DNA of 64,000 nt. Source: Nocardia blacklockiae. GTDB taxonomy: Bacteria > Actinomycetota > Actinomycetes > Mycobacteriales > Mycobacteriaceae. Positions 27,809-35,872 of the stretch are shown here, piece after piece. The notes under the pieces were generated by a model. That model made no database searches and was not told the DNA's origin. It saw only the letters and a program-made list of their open reading frames with translations. Position 1 is the first letter of the stretch; each line of letters begins with the position of its first letter. The stretch lies in NCBI RefSeq assembly GCF_015477355.1, contig NZ_JADLRJ010000009.1, forward strand, positions 124,001 to 188,000, written 5' to 3'. A program made the position numbers and the translations under genes.

Positions 27809-28789
27809 ATGAGCGACACAGTGCAGATGACAGCGATCACCATCCCCTCCTTCGGCGCCGCCGAGGTGCTGCGGGAAGCCGTTGTCCCCGTTCCCGATCC
27901 GGGACCGGGGCAAGTTGCCGTCGACGTGGCCTACGCCGGCGCCAACTTCGCGGAAATCCTCTATCGGCAAGGCGTGGTCGACGTACCGCTGCCGTTCGTG
28001 CCGGGCATCGAGGTCTCCGGACATGTGCGGGCGGTCGGGCCCGGCGTGACGGGTCTGACCGTGGGGCAGCCGGTGGCCGCGCTGACCATCGTCGGCAGCG
28101 GCGGGTACGCCGAGGTGGTGGTCACCGCCGCGGAGCTGGTCGTGCCGATCGACGAGCGGGCGCTGTCGTTGGCGACCGCCGCCGCGCTGCCCTCCAACAG
28201 CACCACGGCGTTCCTGGTCCTCGACCGCGTCGCCCGCATCGAGCCGGGTGAGAGCGTGCTGGTGCACGCGGCGGCCGGTGGTGTCGGCAGCCAGCTCGGC
28301 CAGGCGGCGCGGCTGCTGGGGGCGGGGCGCGTGGTCGGCACCGTGGGCAGCCCGGCCAAGATCGATACGGCGCGATCGTTCGGCTACGACGAGGTGATCC
28401 TGCGCGAAAACCTCGCCGCGGCTGGCGAATTCGACATCGTGGTCGACATGGTCGGCGGCCCCGCCCGCCGCGCCGGCTTGGACCGGCTCGCGCCGATGGG
28501 CCGAATGGTGGTGATGGGCAACGCTTCCGGCGCCGAGGACGTCGGCATCTCGTCCAACGAACTGTGGTTCACCAACAAGACCGTCTCCGGATTCAACCTG
28601 GCCGCCTTCGCCGCGCTCCACCCCGCCGCGACGGGTGCCGCGCTACGCCGGGCGGTCACCGCCGCCGCGAGTGGGGACCTGCGCGTTCAGGTCGAGACGC
28701 TGCCTCTGCGAGGTGCGGTCGAAGCCCACCGGCGTATCGAATCCGGCTCGACCACAGGGAAATTGGTGCTCGAGATTGCGGCCGCATGA
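27809..28789 (+). CDS. Zinc-independent NADPH:quinone reductase (MDR family)
   Basis: The 326-residue protein of the medium-chain dehydrogenase superfamily has a GroES-like N-terminal half (about 1-125, PGIEVSGHVRAVG) and a nucleotide-binding half with VHAAAGGVGSQLGQAARLLGA (about 150-170, the AAxGGVG motif). The structural-zinc cysteine cluster is absent, as in the QOR branch. It probably performs NADPH-dependent reduction of quinones or enones. It lies just downstream of an MmyB regulator. Confidence 0.88.
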   Translation: MSDTVQMTAITIPSFGAAEVLREAVVPVPDPGPGQVAVDVAYAGANFAEILYRQGVVDVPLPFVPGIEVSGHVRAVGPGVTGLTVGQPVAALTIVGSGGYAEVVVTAAELVVPIDERALSLATAAALPSNSTTAFLVLDRVARIEPGESVLVHAAAGGVGSQLGQAARLLGAGRVVGTVGSPAKIDTARSFGYDEVILRENLAAAGEFDIVVDMVGGPARRAGLDRLAPMGRMVVMGNASGAEDVGISSNELWFTNKTVSGFNLAAFAALHPAATGAALRRAVTAAASGDLRVQVETLPLRGAVEAHRRIESGSTTGKLVLEIAAA

Positions 28790-28811
28790 CCCCCGCCTCG
28801 CAGCACGCGCG

Positions 28812-28868
28812 CCCTCGTTGCGAGGGTGTGGGTGGGGTCCGCACCGGGCCACTCCCCGGTGTGGGGAG
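28812..28868 (+). terminator. Two stacked hairpins after the quinone reductase
   Basis: The first hairpin is CCCTCG-TTG-CGAGGG (28812-28826). The second is CTCCCC-GGTGT-GGGGAG (28852-28868), followed by TGTTCTTTTC, one of the few T-rich tails in the window. Confidence 0.65.
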
Positions 28869-29039
28869 GGTGTTCTTTTCGAATTTCCGGCGGGTGCGAC
28901 TAACCTGGTGTGCAAGCTGATGCATTCCTTCATGTCGGGACGCTGGCGGGCAAGATGGACAATTGTTCTATCAGCGTGGACGTTGGTAGCAGCATATTCA
29001 TGCTGAGCTTTATCAATTGAAAGGGAGAGGACGACAACC

Positions 29040-29597
29040 TTGAATCCGACACCCAGTTCGTCTGCATCGTCGGGCCAAGATTCCTCTTCCCTGCACATAA
29101 ACTCGGATGGTTTGGCTCCCCTCGCGTCGGAAACGGGAGAGACGGGGCAAGGAACGTCGCCTTTGCACGTGAAGGCGGATCGTCTGGCTCCTCTTGCGTC
29201 GGCGACGGGAGGGACAGAGCAAGGAACGTCTTCGCTGCATATAAACCCGGGTGGTCTGGCCCCTCTCGCGTCGGCAACGGGAGGGACAGAGCAAGGAACG
29301 TCTTCGCTGCACATCAACCCGGACGGTTTGGCTCCTCTCGCGTCGGCAACGGGAGAAACGGGACAAGGAACGTCGCCTTTGCACGTGAAGGCGGATGGTC
29401 TGGCTCCTCTCGCGTCGGCAACGGCAGGAACAGGGCAAGGAACGTCCGGCACGCACATAAATGACGGAATCTGGATCGGTGGGGAGTACCGAGATCTGAC
29501 GGCGCGCATCCCGGCCGCGCACGGCCAAGGTTTTCTTTTCAGCCCAACACGATGCCGCGAGAATTGCAGTCCTGGTACGGAAAGCTGGCCAGTCTGA
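29040..29597 (+). CDS. Protein of 24-residue repeats (N-terminal part of a split locus)
   Basis: The 185-residue product has five copies of a 24-residue repeat of the form HIxxDGLAPLASxTGxTxQGTS, encoded by 72-bp units from 29091, then a short unique end. The start is TTG with AGGGAGAGG upstream. Each repeat uses the rare codon ATA or a GTG at the same place. There is no signal peptide, membrane helix or known domain. The last 46 bases overlap the next frame, which carries the same repeat at its end. A single -1 shift would join the two into one protein. Confidence 0.6.
   Translation: MNPTPSSSASSGQDSSSLHINSDGLAPLASETGETGQGTSPLHVKADRLAPLASATGGTEQGTSSLHINPGGLAPLASATGGTEQGTSSLHINPDGLAPLASATGETGQGTSPLHVKADGLAPLASATAGTGQGTSGTHINDGIWIGGEYRDLTARIPAAHGQGFLFSPTRCRENCSPGTESWPV
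29091..29450 (+). repeat. 72-bp coding tandem repeat, block 1
   Basis: About five units of 72 bp (starting at 29091, 29163 and so on) are present, each containing the GAtGGT-TGGCTCC-CTCGCGTCGG core. Units differ at scattered third positions, so they are older than block 2. Confidence 0.9.
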
Positions 29598-30412
29598 TAG
29601 GAAATATTTGGCACATGTTCGGAGATCCGGACAGTGCGGGGTCACCACCGCAAACCACGATCCCGTCACAGGTCGATGCGGTGCCCGAATTGGCCGGGAC
29701 AACCGCGCAACAGTACGGTTCTCTTGCTCAGCAGTTGAAAACGGACCTGGACTACTTCGTCCACAACGAGAACTTGGTGGCAGGCCTGGTCGTGGAAGGC
29801 AAGGAAAATATTGCGAAGGGACGAAAAGCCGTCCTCGATCTCGTCGACAGCATCAATGGTTCCATGTCGACGTCGGCAGGGGTTCCTGCGATGTACCAGA
29901 CGATCGACAACGCAATCACCTCCGCCAACACGACTCTCACTTCGTATCTGAACGATCAACGCCAGATCGCCGAGAAAGTTCATCCAATCGCAGTCCAGGA
30001 GTCGTCGTCAGGCGCAGGGCCGGAAACGTCGCCCATGCATATAAGCGCGGATGGTTTGGCTCCTCTCGCTAGTGTGGCAGGGGAGACGGGGCAGGAAGCG
30101 TCGCCGATGCATATAGGTGCGGATGGTTTGGCTCCTCTTGCCAGGGTGGCGGGGGAGACGGGGCAGGAGACGTCGCCCATGCATATAAGCGCGGATGGTT
30201 TGGCTCCTCTTGCTAGTGCGGCGGGGGAGACGGGGCAGGAAGCGTCGCCGATGCATATAGGTGCGGATGGTTTGGCTCCTCTTGCTAGTGCGGCGGGGGA
30301 GACAGGGCAGGAAACGTCCCCCATACACATAAGCGCGGACGGTCTCGCTCCCCTCACGCGGGCAACAGAGCAAGAAACGCCCACTCCACGCACACCATGG
30401 AGTGCTCGGTGA
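29552..30412 (+). CDS. Helical domain followed by 24-residue repeats (C-terminal part of a split locus)
   Basis: The 286-residue product has two parts. Residues 1-150 are predicted helical, with a WYGKLASLIGNIW opening and a middle helix LAQQLKTDLDYFVHNENLVAGLVVEGKENIAKG. A five-copy 24-residue repeat (M/I-H-I-S/G-ADGLAPLASxAGETGQE) then runs to the end, encoded by exact 72-bp units at 30035, 30107, 30179, 30251 and 30323. There is no ribosome site before its ATG. Its frame is open upstream only to about 29466. It may be the second half of the preceding gene. Confidence 0.6.
   Translation: MPRELQSWYGKLASLIGNIWHMFGDPDSAGSPPQTTIPSQVDAVPELAGTTAQQYGSLAQQLKTDLDYFVHNENLVAGLVVEGKENIAKGRKAVLDLVDSINGSMSTSAGVPAMYQTIDNAITSANTTLTSYLNDQRQIAEKVHPIAVQESSSGAGPETSPMHISADGLAPLASVAGETGQEASPMHIGADGLAPLARVAGETGQETSPMHISADGLAPLASAAGETGQEASPMHIGADGLAPLASAAGETGQETSPIHISADGLAPLTRATEQETPTPRTPWSAR
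30035..30394 (+). repeat. 72-bp coding tandem repeat, block 2
   Basis: Five units at exact 72-bp spacing each begin ATGCATATA(A/G)G or its variant. They are much more alike than block 1 units and alternate between two subtypes (HISADG and HIGADG), as if a 144-bp unit was duplicated. Confidence 0.92.
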
Positions 30413-30612
30413 CTGTCACGAGAGACGGTAACCGTCCTAGCTCGTCGTGATCACCCACGAGTCGCGGTGCGCCGGACATGTGGCTGGCCGAAGGTGAATT
30501 CCTGAACCGGTTGTGATGTTGCGCACGCGCGTTAGTCCGTCAGGCCCGTTGCGGCACAGAGCATTTCGGAATCTGCGCGGCGCTGCGAACGGAGCAAGCC
30601 TTGCACCCCCGT

Positions 30613-31530
30613 TCACCGAAACCCCACCGCCGACTGCTGCTCCGCATCCACCCGCGGCCCCCAGAAGTTCAGGTGGTTGGCCGAATGCCGGAGAGCTGTT
30701 GTGCCGGGGAGGATTTCGCGCACGGCGTACTTGTCGTGCGGGTAGTGCTGGAGGAAGGTGGCCAGGGTGGCGGCGGTGATGCCGGCCTTGCCTACCACCA
30801 GGGCCGGGTCCTCGCCGAGGCCCGCGATGACGTCGCGCAGCGGGCCGCGCAGCAGGCTGTCGGTGCAGCCGGCGATCATCGCGAACGGGTCGGTCAGTGG
30901 CAGGTCGATGGCCAGTTCGTAGGCTCGCGCCAGGTAGGTGTCGGCGAGGTCGGTGTCGCCGTAGAGGTCACCGGGCAGGCAGTAGTCGAACCAGTCGATG
31001 GTCCCGGTGTCGGTGCACGGATCGCCCGAAATGCCTTGCCCCGCCAGCTGATTGCCGAGGGGGAAGGTGTGGCCGGGCGCGCGGTGCGGCGAGGCGAGGG
31101 TGTGCAGCCAGTGGCACTGCGGCAGCCGGTTTCGCAGCGTGCCGGACACCAGCTCCCGACCGACCAGCGACGCCACCGCTGCCCCTTGCCCGTAGCCGAG
31201 AATGCCGAAGCCGCCGCGGTGTTCGCGGATCAGCCGGGTCAGTTCGGCGACGCCCATGTCGCGGGCCGCGCGGTAGGACGGCTGCCCGAGCACGTCGAGC
31301 AGGCTGTCACCACCGCCCGCCAGCGGCCCGAACGCCACCGGATAGTTGAGATAGACGACGTCGAACACGCGCCGGTCGAGCAGATCGGTGACACCGGTGA
31401 GCATGCCGATCTCGGTGCGCGGTTCGATCCGCCCGAATTCCTCGGCCGCCGTGACGGCCTCCCAGATTCCCGGAATGCAGAAGAGTTTGTGCTGTGCCAC
31501 CTTTCGAGGGTGCGCCGTGCGCGACCGCAC
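30613..31530 (-). CDS. PE-PPE/LysB-like alpha/beta hydrolase with a missing nucleophile
   Basis: The 305-residue protein resembles PE-PPE-domain and lysin-B-like serine hydrolases: FGILGYGQGAAVASLV as nucleophile elbow, a late histidine region KYAVREILPG, and a conserved WFDYCLPGDLYGDTD loop. The elbow reads GYGQG: the codon for the expected serine of GYSQG is GGG (glycine, residue 114). Ordinary serine esterase activity is therefore doubtful. There is no signal peptide. GTG 31530 is used; GTG 31500 is an alternative start. Confidence 0.75.
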   Translation of the reverse strand: MRSRTAHPRKVAQHKLFCIPGIWEAVTAAEEFGRIEPRTEIGMLTGVTDLLDRRVFDVVYLNYPVAFGPLAGGGDSLLDVLGQPSYRAARDMGVAELTRLIREHRGGFGILGYGQGAAVASLVGRELVSGTLRNRLPQCHWLHTLASPHRAPGHTFPLGNQLAGQGISGDPCTDTGTIDWFDYCLPGDLYGDTDLADTYLARAYELAIDLPLTDPFAMIAGCTDSLLRGPLRDVIAGLGEDPALVVGKAGITAATLATFLQHYPHDKYAVREILPGTTALRHSANHLNFWGPRVDAEQQSAVGFR

Positions 31531-31566
31531 GGCGCGAGTAGCGCAATACTCGAATCCGCCGACCGG

Positions 31567-32013
31567 TCAGTCCACGGCCGGCTGCATCACCTTGTCCGCA
31601 CTCGTCCGCGTGGTATCGGGCGCCTGCCGCTGCTTCGCTTGCGCCTCCAGCAGATCGCGGATCTCGATCAGCAGTTCGGTCTGCGTCGGGTCGGCCTTCT
31701 TCTTTCCGCCGAACCGCTTCTTGAGGTGGTTCATCGGCATGATCAGCACGAAATACAGCACCGCCGCGACCATCACGAAGTCGAGACCCGCGCTGATGAT
31801 CGGCCCGACCGCGATGAAGGTGGCGGGCTTGCCGGGCACCAACTGCACACCCAGGCCCAGCTGGCTGTTGCTGCCCAGCACCGCCAGTAGTGGTTCCACG
31901 ACTCCCTTGGTGACGGATTTGACGATCGCGGTGAACGCCGTGCCCATCACCACCGCGACCGCCAGATCGATGACGTTCCCGCGCATCAGAAAGTCTTTGA
32001 AACCCTTGAGCAT
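31567..32013 (-). CDS. mscL: Large-conductance mechanosensitive channel MscL
   Basis: The 148-residue inner-membrane channel opens under membrane tension during hypo-osmotic shock. Its start MLKGFKDFLMRGNVIDLAVAVVMGTAF is typical, as is TM2 with FVMVAAVLYFVLIMPMN, followed by a cytoplasmic helix with TELLIEIRDLL. A short charged tail (about 120-148) extends past the usual end. The ATG at 32013 gives the canonical N-terminus; the open frame continues upstream without a ribosome site. Confidence 0.95.
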   Translation of the reverse strand: MLKGFKDFLMRGNVIDLAVAVVMGTAFTAIVKSVTKGVVEPLLAVLGSNSQLGLGVQLVPGKPATFIAVGPIISAGLDFVMVAAVLYFVLIMPMNHLKKRFGGKKKADPTQTELLIEIRDLLEAQAKQRQAPDTTRTSADKVMQPAVD

Positions 32014-32156
32014 GGCGCCCTGCAACCCCAATCCGAACCGTTTACGTTTATCTCTTCGGCGTTCCACGATAGCCAGCGAACGATCGGCAATCGAGCGCGG
32101 TCCGTGGTCCGCACGGATTGTCGCAGGGGGAGGCGGCCGCTGTCGTCTCGGCCGGA

Positions 32157-34010
32157 TCAGTCCAGGTGCATGGTGATGGTCGCGGCGATCGCGTCGGTGT
32201 GCCGGTCCAGCGCCTCGGCGATGATGGGCGCGCGCTGATTGTGCAGGATGCGGTAGCGCCGCCGGCGCGGCTCGATGCGCGGCAACAGCACGACGACTTG
32301 CAGGTCGGGGGCGGTGATCCGGCGCGCGTAGTCGACGATCGGCTCGACCATGCCGTGCTGCGGGCTGGGCAGCACCCGCAGCTCGAGCCCGGGATCCCAG
32401 GCCCGCCACTGTTCGACCAGCCGCGCGGTGGTCGCCGGATCGATGTCGACCGCGATCGGATGCACCTGCTCGCCCAGGCTGAGCGCGGCCTCCAGCGCCC
32501 GGCGGGTGAGCCCGCTGACCGCTACCACCGGCACGACCACCACGGTGCGCTTCGTCGGATCGCGGCGCGGCACCGGCACGGCGGTGCCCATGCCCAGTTC
32601 GGCGGCGACGTCGCGGTAGTAGTGCTCGGTGCGGTCGAACAGCAGCATCAGACCCGGCACCAGGAACAGCAGCAGCCAGGCGCCGTCGGTGAAGCGGCCG
32701 AGGAAGAACACCACGGCCGCCACGGCGGTGAGCAGCGCGCCGAACCCGTTGAGCAGCGCCTTCCAGCCCCAGCGCGGTCCATGGTCGCGGACCCAGTGCC
32801 GCACCAGGCCGGATTGGCTGATCGTGAAGCCGATGAACACGCCGATCGCGTACAGCGGCAGCAGATGATCGACCCGCGCGTCGACGAGGATCAGCACCAG
32901 CCCCGCGAGCACGCCCAGCGCCGCGACCCCGAACCGGTACACCGGGCGCTCGGCGCGCAGCGCGAACAGATGCGGCACCCGATGATCGTCGGCGAGCCGG
33001 CTCAGCAGCACCGGCAGCCCGCCGAAGCTGGTGTTCGCCGCCAGCCCGAGCACCCCGGCGAAGGTCACGTTGGCCACGTAGAACAGCACCCCGGTCCCGA
33101 ACGCGGCCGCCGCCAGCTGCGCCAGCACGGTGACGCCCTCGCGCGGCAGCACCTCGTGTGTCGCAATCACTTTCGCGACGCCGAGCAGCAGCACGCCGAG
33201 CAGCAGGCCCATGGCGACCTCGGGGTGCTGCGCGCGGCGTACCGACGGGGTGCGGAAGGACGGGACGCTGTTGGCGGTCGCCTCGATTCCGGTCACCGAC
33301 GAGCCGCCGGCCGAGAAGGCCTTCAGCAAGATGAGCGGGCCGATCACGCCGGGGGCGTCGCGGAAGGTGATCGGTGTGCCGATCGTGGCGACCGGTGCGT
33401 CGCGCAGCAGGCCGATCACGATGATCGCGCCGACCACCACCAGATACAGCACGACCGGAGCCATCAGCACTTTGGCCGATTCGGCGATGCCGATCAGGTT
33501 CACGGCCGTGAGCGCGGCCAGCGCGATGAGCTCGGTCGCCAGCAGGTGATCGGCGATCAAGGGGAAGAGGCTGCCGAGTGCGGCCGCGCCCGCGGCCAGG
33601 GCGACGGCCACGGTCAGCACGTAGTCGATCACCAGCGCGGCGGCGGCGAGAAGGCTTGCCGGACGGCCGAATTCACGCTTGGCCACCGCGTAGGACCCGC
33701 CGCCGTCGGGGAACGCGGCGATCACCTGGCGGTAGGAGACCACCAGCACCAGCAGCAGCACCGTGATCGCGACCGCGACCGGCACCGTGTAGCGCACAGC
33801 CCCCGCACCCGCGGTAACCAGCACCGACACGATCGCCTCCGGACCGTAGGCAATGCTGGACAGCGCGTCGAGCGACAACGCGGCCAAACCACCGAGGGCC
33901 GTGAGCCGGTAGGCGTCACCGCGGTGATGGCGGCGCAACCGGCGATCACGGACCCGATAGCCCCCGGCGGTGTAGTCGGGGCCGCGGGGGTGGGGTGGCC
34001 GCCGGATCAC
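32157..34010 (-). CDS. APC-superfamily permease, KimA-like potassium importer
   Basis: The 617-residue protein has about 12 membrane helices (about 35-440) and a C-terminal cytoplasmic domain of ~170 residues. The start of the membrane part, LGGLAALSLDALSSIAYGPEAI, and AFPDGGGSYAVAKREFG match the APC group to which Bacillus KimA (607 residues) belongs. The soluble tail with RTVVVVPVVAVSG and HPIAVDIDPATT resembles the KimA tail, where c-di-AMP may act. A general amino-acid permease is the alternative. It starts with GTG at 34010, next to a repeat field. Confidence 0.75.
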   Translation of the reverse strand: MIRRPPHPRGPDYTAGGYRVRDRRLRRHHRGDAYRLTALGGLAALSLDALSSIAYGPEAIVSVLVTAGAGAVRYTVPVAVAITVLLLVLVVSYRQVIAAFPDGGGSYAVAKREFGRPASLLAAAALVIDYVLTVAVALAAGAAALGSLFPLIADHLLATELIALAALTAVNLIGIAESAKVLMAPVVLYLVVVGAIIVIGLLRDAPVATIGTPITFRDAPGVIGPLILLKAFSAGGSSVTGIEATANSVPSFRTPSVRRAQHPEVAMGLLLGVLLLGVAKVIATHEVLPREGVTVLAQLAAAAFGTGVLFYVANVTFAGVLGLAANTSFGGLPVLLSRLADDHRVPHLFALRAERPVYRFGVAALGVLAGLVLILVDARVDHLLPLYAIGVFIGFTISQSGLVRHWVRDHGPRWGWKALLNGFGALLTAVAAVVFFLGRFTDGAWLLLFLVPGLMLLFDRTEHYYRDVAAELGMGTAVPVPRRDPTKRTVVVVPVVAVSGLTRRALEAALSLGEQVHPIAVDIDPATTARLVEQWRAWDPGLELRVLPSPQHGMVEPIVDYARRITAPDLQVVVLLPRIEPRRRRYRILHNQRAPIIAEALDRHTDAIAATITMHLD

Positions 34011-34074
34011 GAGCGGTGTGCGAGTCGATCCACGAGCGGTCTCCTCGGTCTGCGGGGCGGGCAGGGTGGAGCGG

Positions 34075-34500
34075 GTGGTCGGGGTGGGTCCCGGGTTGCG
34101 GACGGGCGGAGTCGGGACCAGGGTGGGGCGGTCGGTTGGTGCGGGTCCCGGATGATGGCCGGGCAGATCGGGACCAGGGTGGGGCGGTCAGTGCGGTCTC
34201 GAATGCGGGCGGACGGAGCCAGGACGGTGTGGAGTGGGTGGTCGGTGCGGGTCCCGGATTATGGCCGGGCGGGGTTGGCACGTGGGTGGAGCGGTGGTCG
34301 GTGCTGGTCCCGCGTTGCGGGCGGGGGTTCGTACGTGGGTAGAGCGGTAGTCGGTGCCGGTCCGGGGTTATGTCAGGGCGGCGTCGGGACCGGGGTCGAG
34401 CGTGGTCGGTGCGGGCTCGGGTTTCGGCTGCGCGGGTCGGACCGGGTGGGGCAGTGGTTGATGTGGGTTTCAGGTTACGGGGGCGTGGGGGCGGGACATG
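34075..34500. repeat. Degenerate ~54-bp tandem repeat
   Basis: About eight imperfect copies are present, with the shared order GGTCGGTGCGGGTCCCGG, then TTATGGCCGGGCGG, then GTCGGGACC, then GGGTGGAGCG. Copies range roughly from 50 to 57 bases. The array fills the space between the KimA-like gene and the AraC gene and includes any promoter for the permease. It holds no credible gene of its own. Confidence 0.8.
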
Positions 34501-34535
34501 GGTTTGTGTCGGCGTGGCGCGCTAGTCTCGGGCGG

Positions 34536-35255
34536 GTGGAGAGCCGTCGGCCGGGCGCGTATCGGGAGCGGCCGTCGCCTGCTGTTGCGGGGGCGGTGGT
34601 GTGGTCGCGGAGCATAGGGGGCGGGGTGGATTCGCCGGTGCTGCCTGACGGTTGTATGGATGTGTTGTGGCTCGGGGAGCGGTTGGTGGTCGCGGGGCCG
34701 GATACGCGTGGTTACGTGGCCACCGCGTCCGCCGGGGGTCGGGTCGCGGGTATTCGATTCTTTCCAGGCACCGCGCCCGCGCTGCTGGGCGTGCCCGCGC
34801 ACGAGCTGCTGGACCGGCGGGTGCCGCTGGCGGAACTGTGGTCCGTCGGCCGGGTGCGGAAGCTGACGGCTCTGGTCGCTGCGGCTCCCGATCCCGTGCG
34901 GGGTCTGGAGGAACTGGCCCGCCGCCGCGCCGCAGAGACGGGCCCGGCCGATCCGCTGCTGAACCACGTCGTGCGGCGGCTCGCGGCCGGGCACCCGGTT
35001 GCCGACATCGCCGACGAAGCGGAGCTGGGCGTCCGGAAATTGCATCGAATGTCGCTGTCCGCCTTCGGCTACGGCCCCAAGATGCTGGCACGAGTGCTAC
35101 GCCTGCAACGCGCCCTCACCCTCGCCCGCGGCGGCACCCCCTTCGCGGAGACCGCCGCGCGCGCCGGGTACGCCGACCAGGCGCACCTGTCCCGCGAGGT
35201 TCGAGAACTGGCCGGGAAACCGTTGGGCCAGTTGGTGTCCCGTAGCGACCGGTGA
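34536..35255 (+). CDS. AraC-family regulator (DUF6597 type)
   Basis: The 239-residue protein has an N-terminal DUF6597-like sensor, with LPDGCMDVLWLGERLVVAGPDT and GIRFFPGTAPALLGVPA. The C-terminal AraC helix-turn-helix (about 150-239) has VADIADEAELGVRKLHRMSLSAFGYGPKMLARVLRLQRAL. TAGTCT (34523-34528) lies 7 bases before GTG 34536, so expression looks leaderless. It ends just before the convergent VOC gene, which may be its target. Confidence 0.85.
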   Translation: MESRRPGAYRERPSPAVAGAVVWSRSIGGGVDSPVLPDGCMDVLWLGERLVVAGPDTRGYVATASAGGRVAGIRFFPGTAPALLGVPAHELLDRRVPLAELWSVGRVRKLTALVAAAPDPVRGLEELARRRAAETGPADPLLNHVVRRLAAGHPVADIADEAELGVRKLHRMSLSAFGYGPKMLARVLRLQRALTLARGGTPFAETAARAGYADQAHLSREVRELAGKPLGQLVSRSDR

Positions 35256-35290
35256 GCGGCGGGAAGGGGGCGACCGGCGTCCCGCGCCGC

Positions 35291-35683
35291 TCAGGTGAGT
35301 GGTGCGTAGAGGTCGACACCGTTGCCGTCGGGGTCGTGGACGGTGGCGTAGCGCTGGCCCCAGAAGGCGTCGAAGGGTTTGAGTTCGCCGTGGTAGCCCG
35401 CGGCGGTGAGTTCGTCGAACAGTGCGTCGACCTCTGCGGGGGAGTCGCATTGGAAGGCCAGGCCGATGCGGCCCGTTTCGCCGCGCAGGTTCGCGGCCGC
35501 GTTCGGGGCGAAGGAGCGGATGTTCTCTTCGGTGTCCAGGGTGAGCCGGAAGCCGCCCGGCAGCGTCGCCTCCACGTGGCCGCCGAGGTCCTCGCCGAAC
35601 TCCAGGCCGAGGCGGCGGTAGAAGGCGAGCGCGGGCGCCAGGTCGGCGACGATCACGCCGATTACATTGAGTCGAGCAGTCAT
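35291..35683 (-). CDS. VOC-family (glyoxalase/bleomycin-resistance fold) protein
   Basis: The 130-residue protein has two beta-alpha-beta-beta-beta modules: VIGVIVADLAPALAFYRRLGLEF at the start and QRYATVHDPDGNGVDLYAP at the end. Possible metal ligands are an early His and the late Glu/Asp. VOC proteins act as lyases, dioxygenases or drug-binding proteins, and the substrate here is unknown. The ATG at 35683 yields the full fold; a long upstream extension of the frame is not credible. Confidence 0.85.
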   Translation of the reverse strand: MTARLNVIGVIVADLAPALAFYRRLGLEFGEDLGGHVEATLPGGFRLTLDTEENIRSFAPNAAANLRGETGRIGLAFQCDSPAEVDALFDELTAAGYHGELKPFDAFWGQRYATVHDPDGNGVDLYAPLT

Positions 35684-35872
35684 GACGGCACTGTAGGACG
35701 GCGCGCGGACCGCGGTCTTGAACGAATCGGACAGCCGCGCAATCGCTTGCGGACAAAGCCGTGTAGAGGTGTTGACAACCACATATGGTTCGATTCGGAG
35801 AGCGAAACGACCTGTGCGATATAGCGTTTGTGTATAGACCTTTGCTTGTGCAGCCACCGGGCAGGAGGGGCG

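Noticed and set aside
29466-29597. Classical -1 slippery heptamer to fuse the two repeat frames
   Set aside because: No X XXY YYZ heptamer in the correct phase was found; the T-rich stretch ggttttcttttc is out of phase. An indel or decay explains the split better.
28643-30393. Minus-strand frames with Cys-rich repeats opposite the 24-residue repeat locus
   Set aside because: They exist because 72 is a multiple of 3. The plus strand has the ribosome site and the non-repeat helical domain.
32118-34535. A very long plus-strand open frame opposite the KimA-like permease and through the 54-bp repeats
   Set aside because: The permease on the minus strand has clear family motifs; the plus frame is a high-GC shadow that only joins the real AraC gene at 34536.
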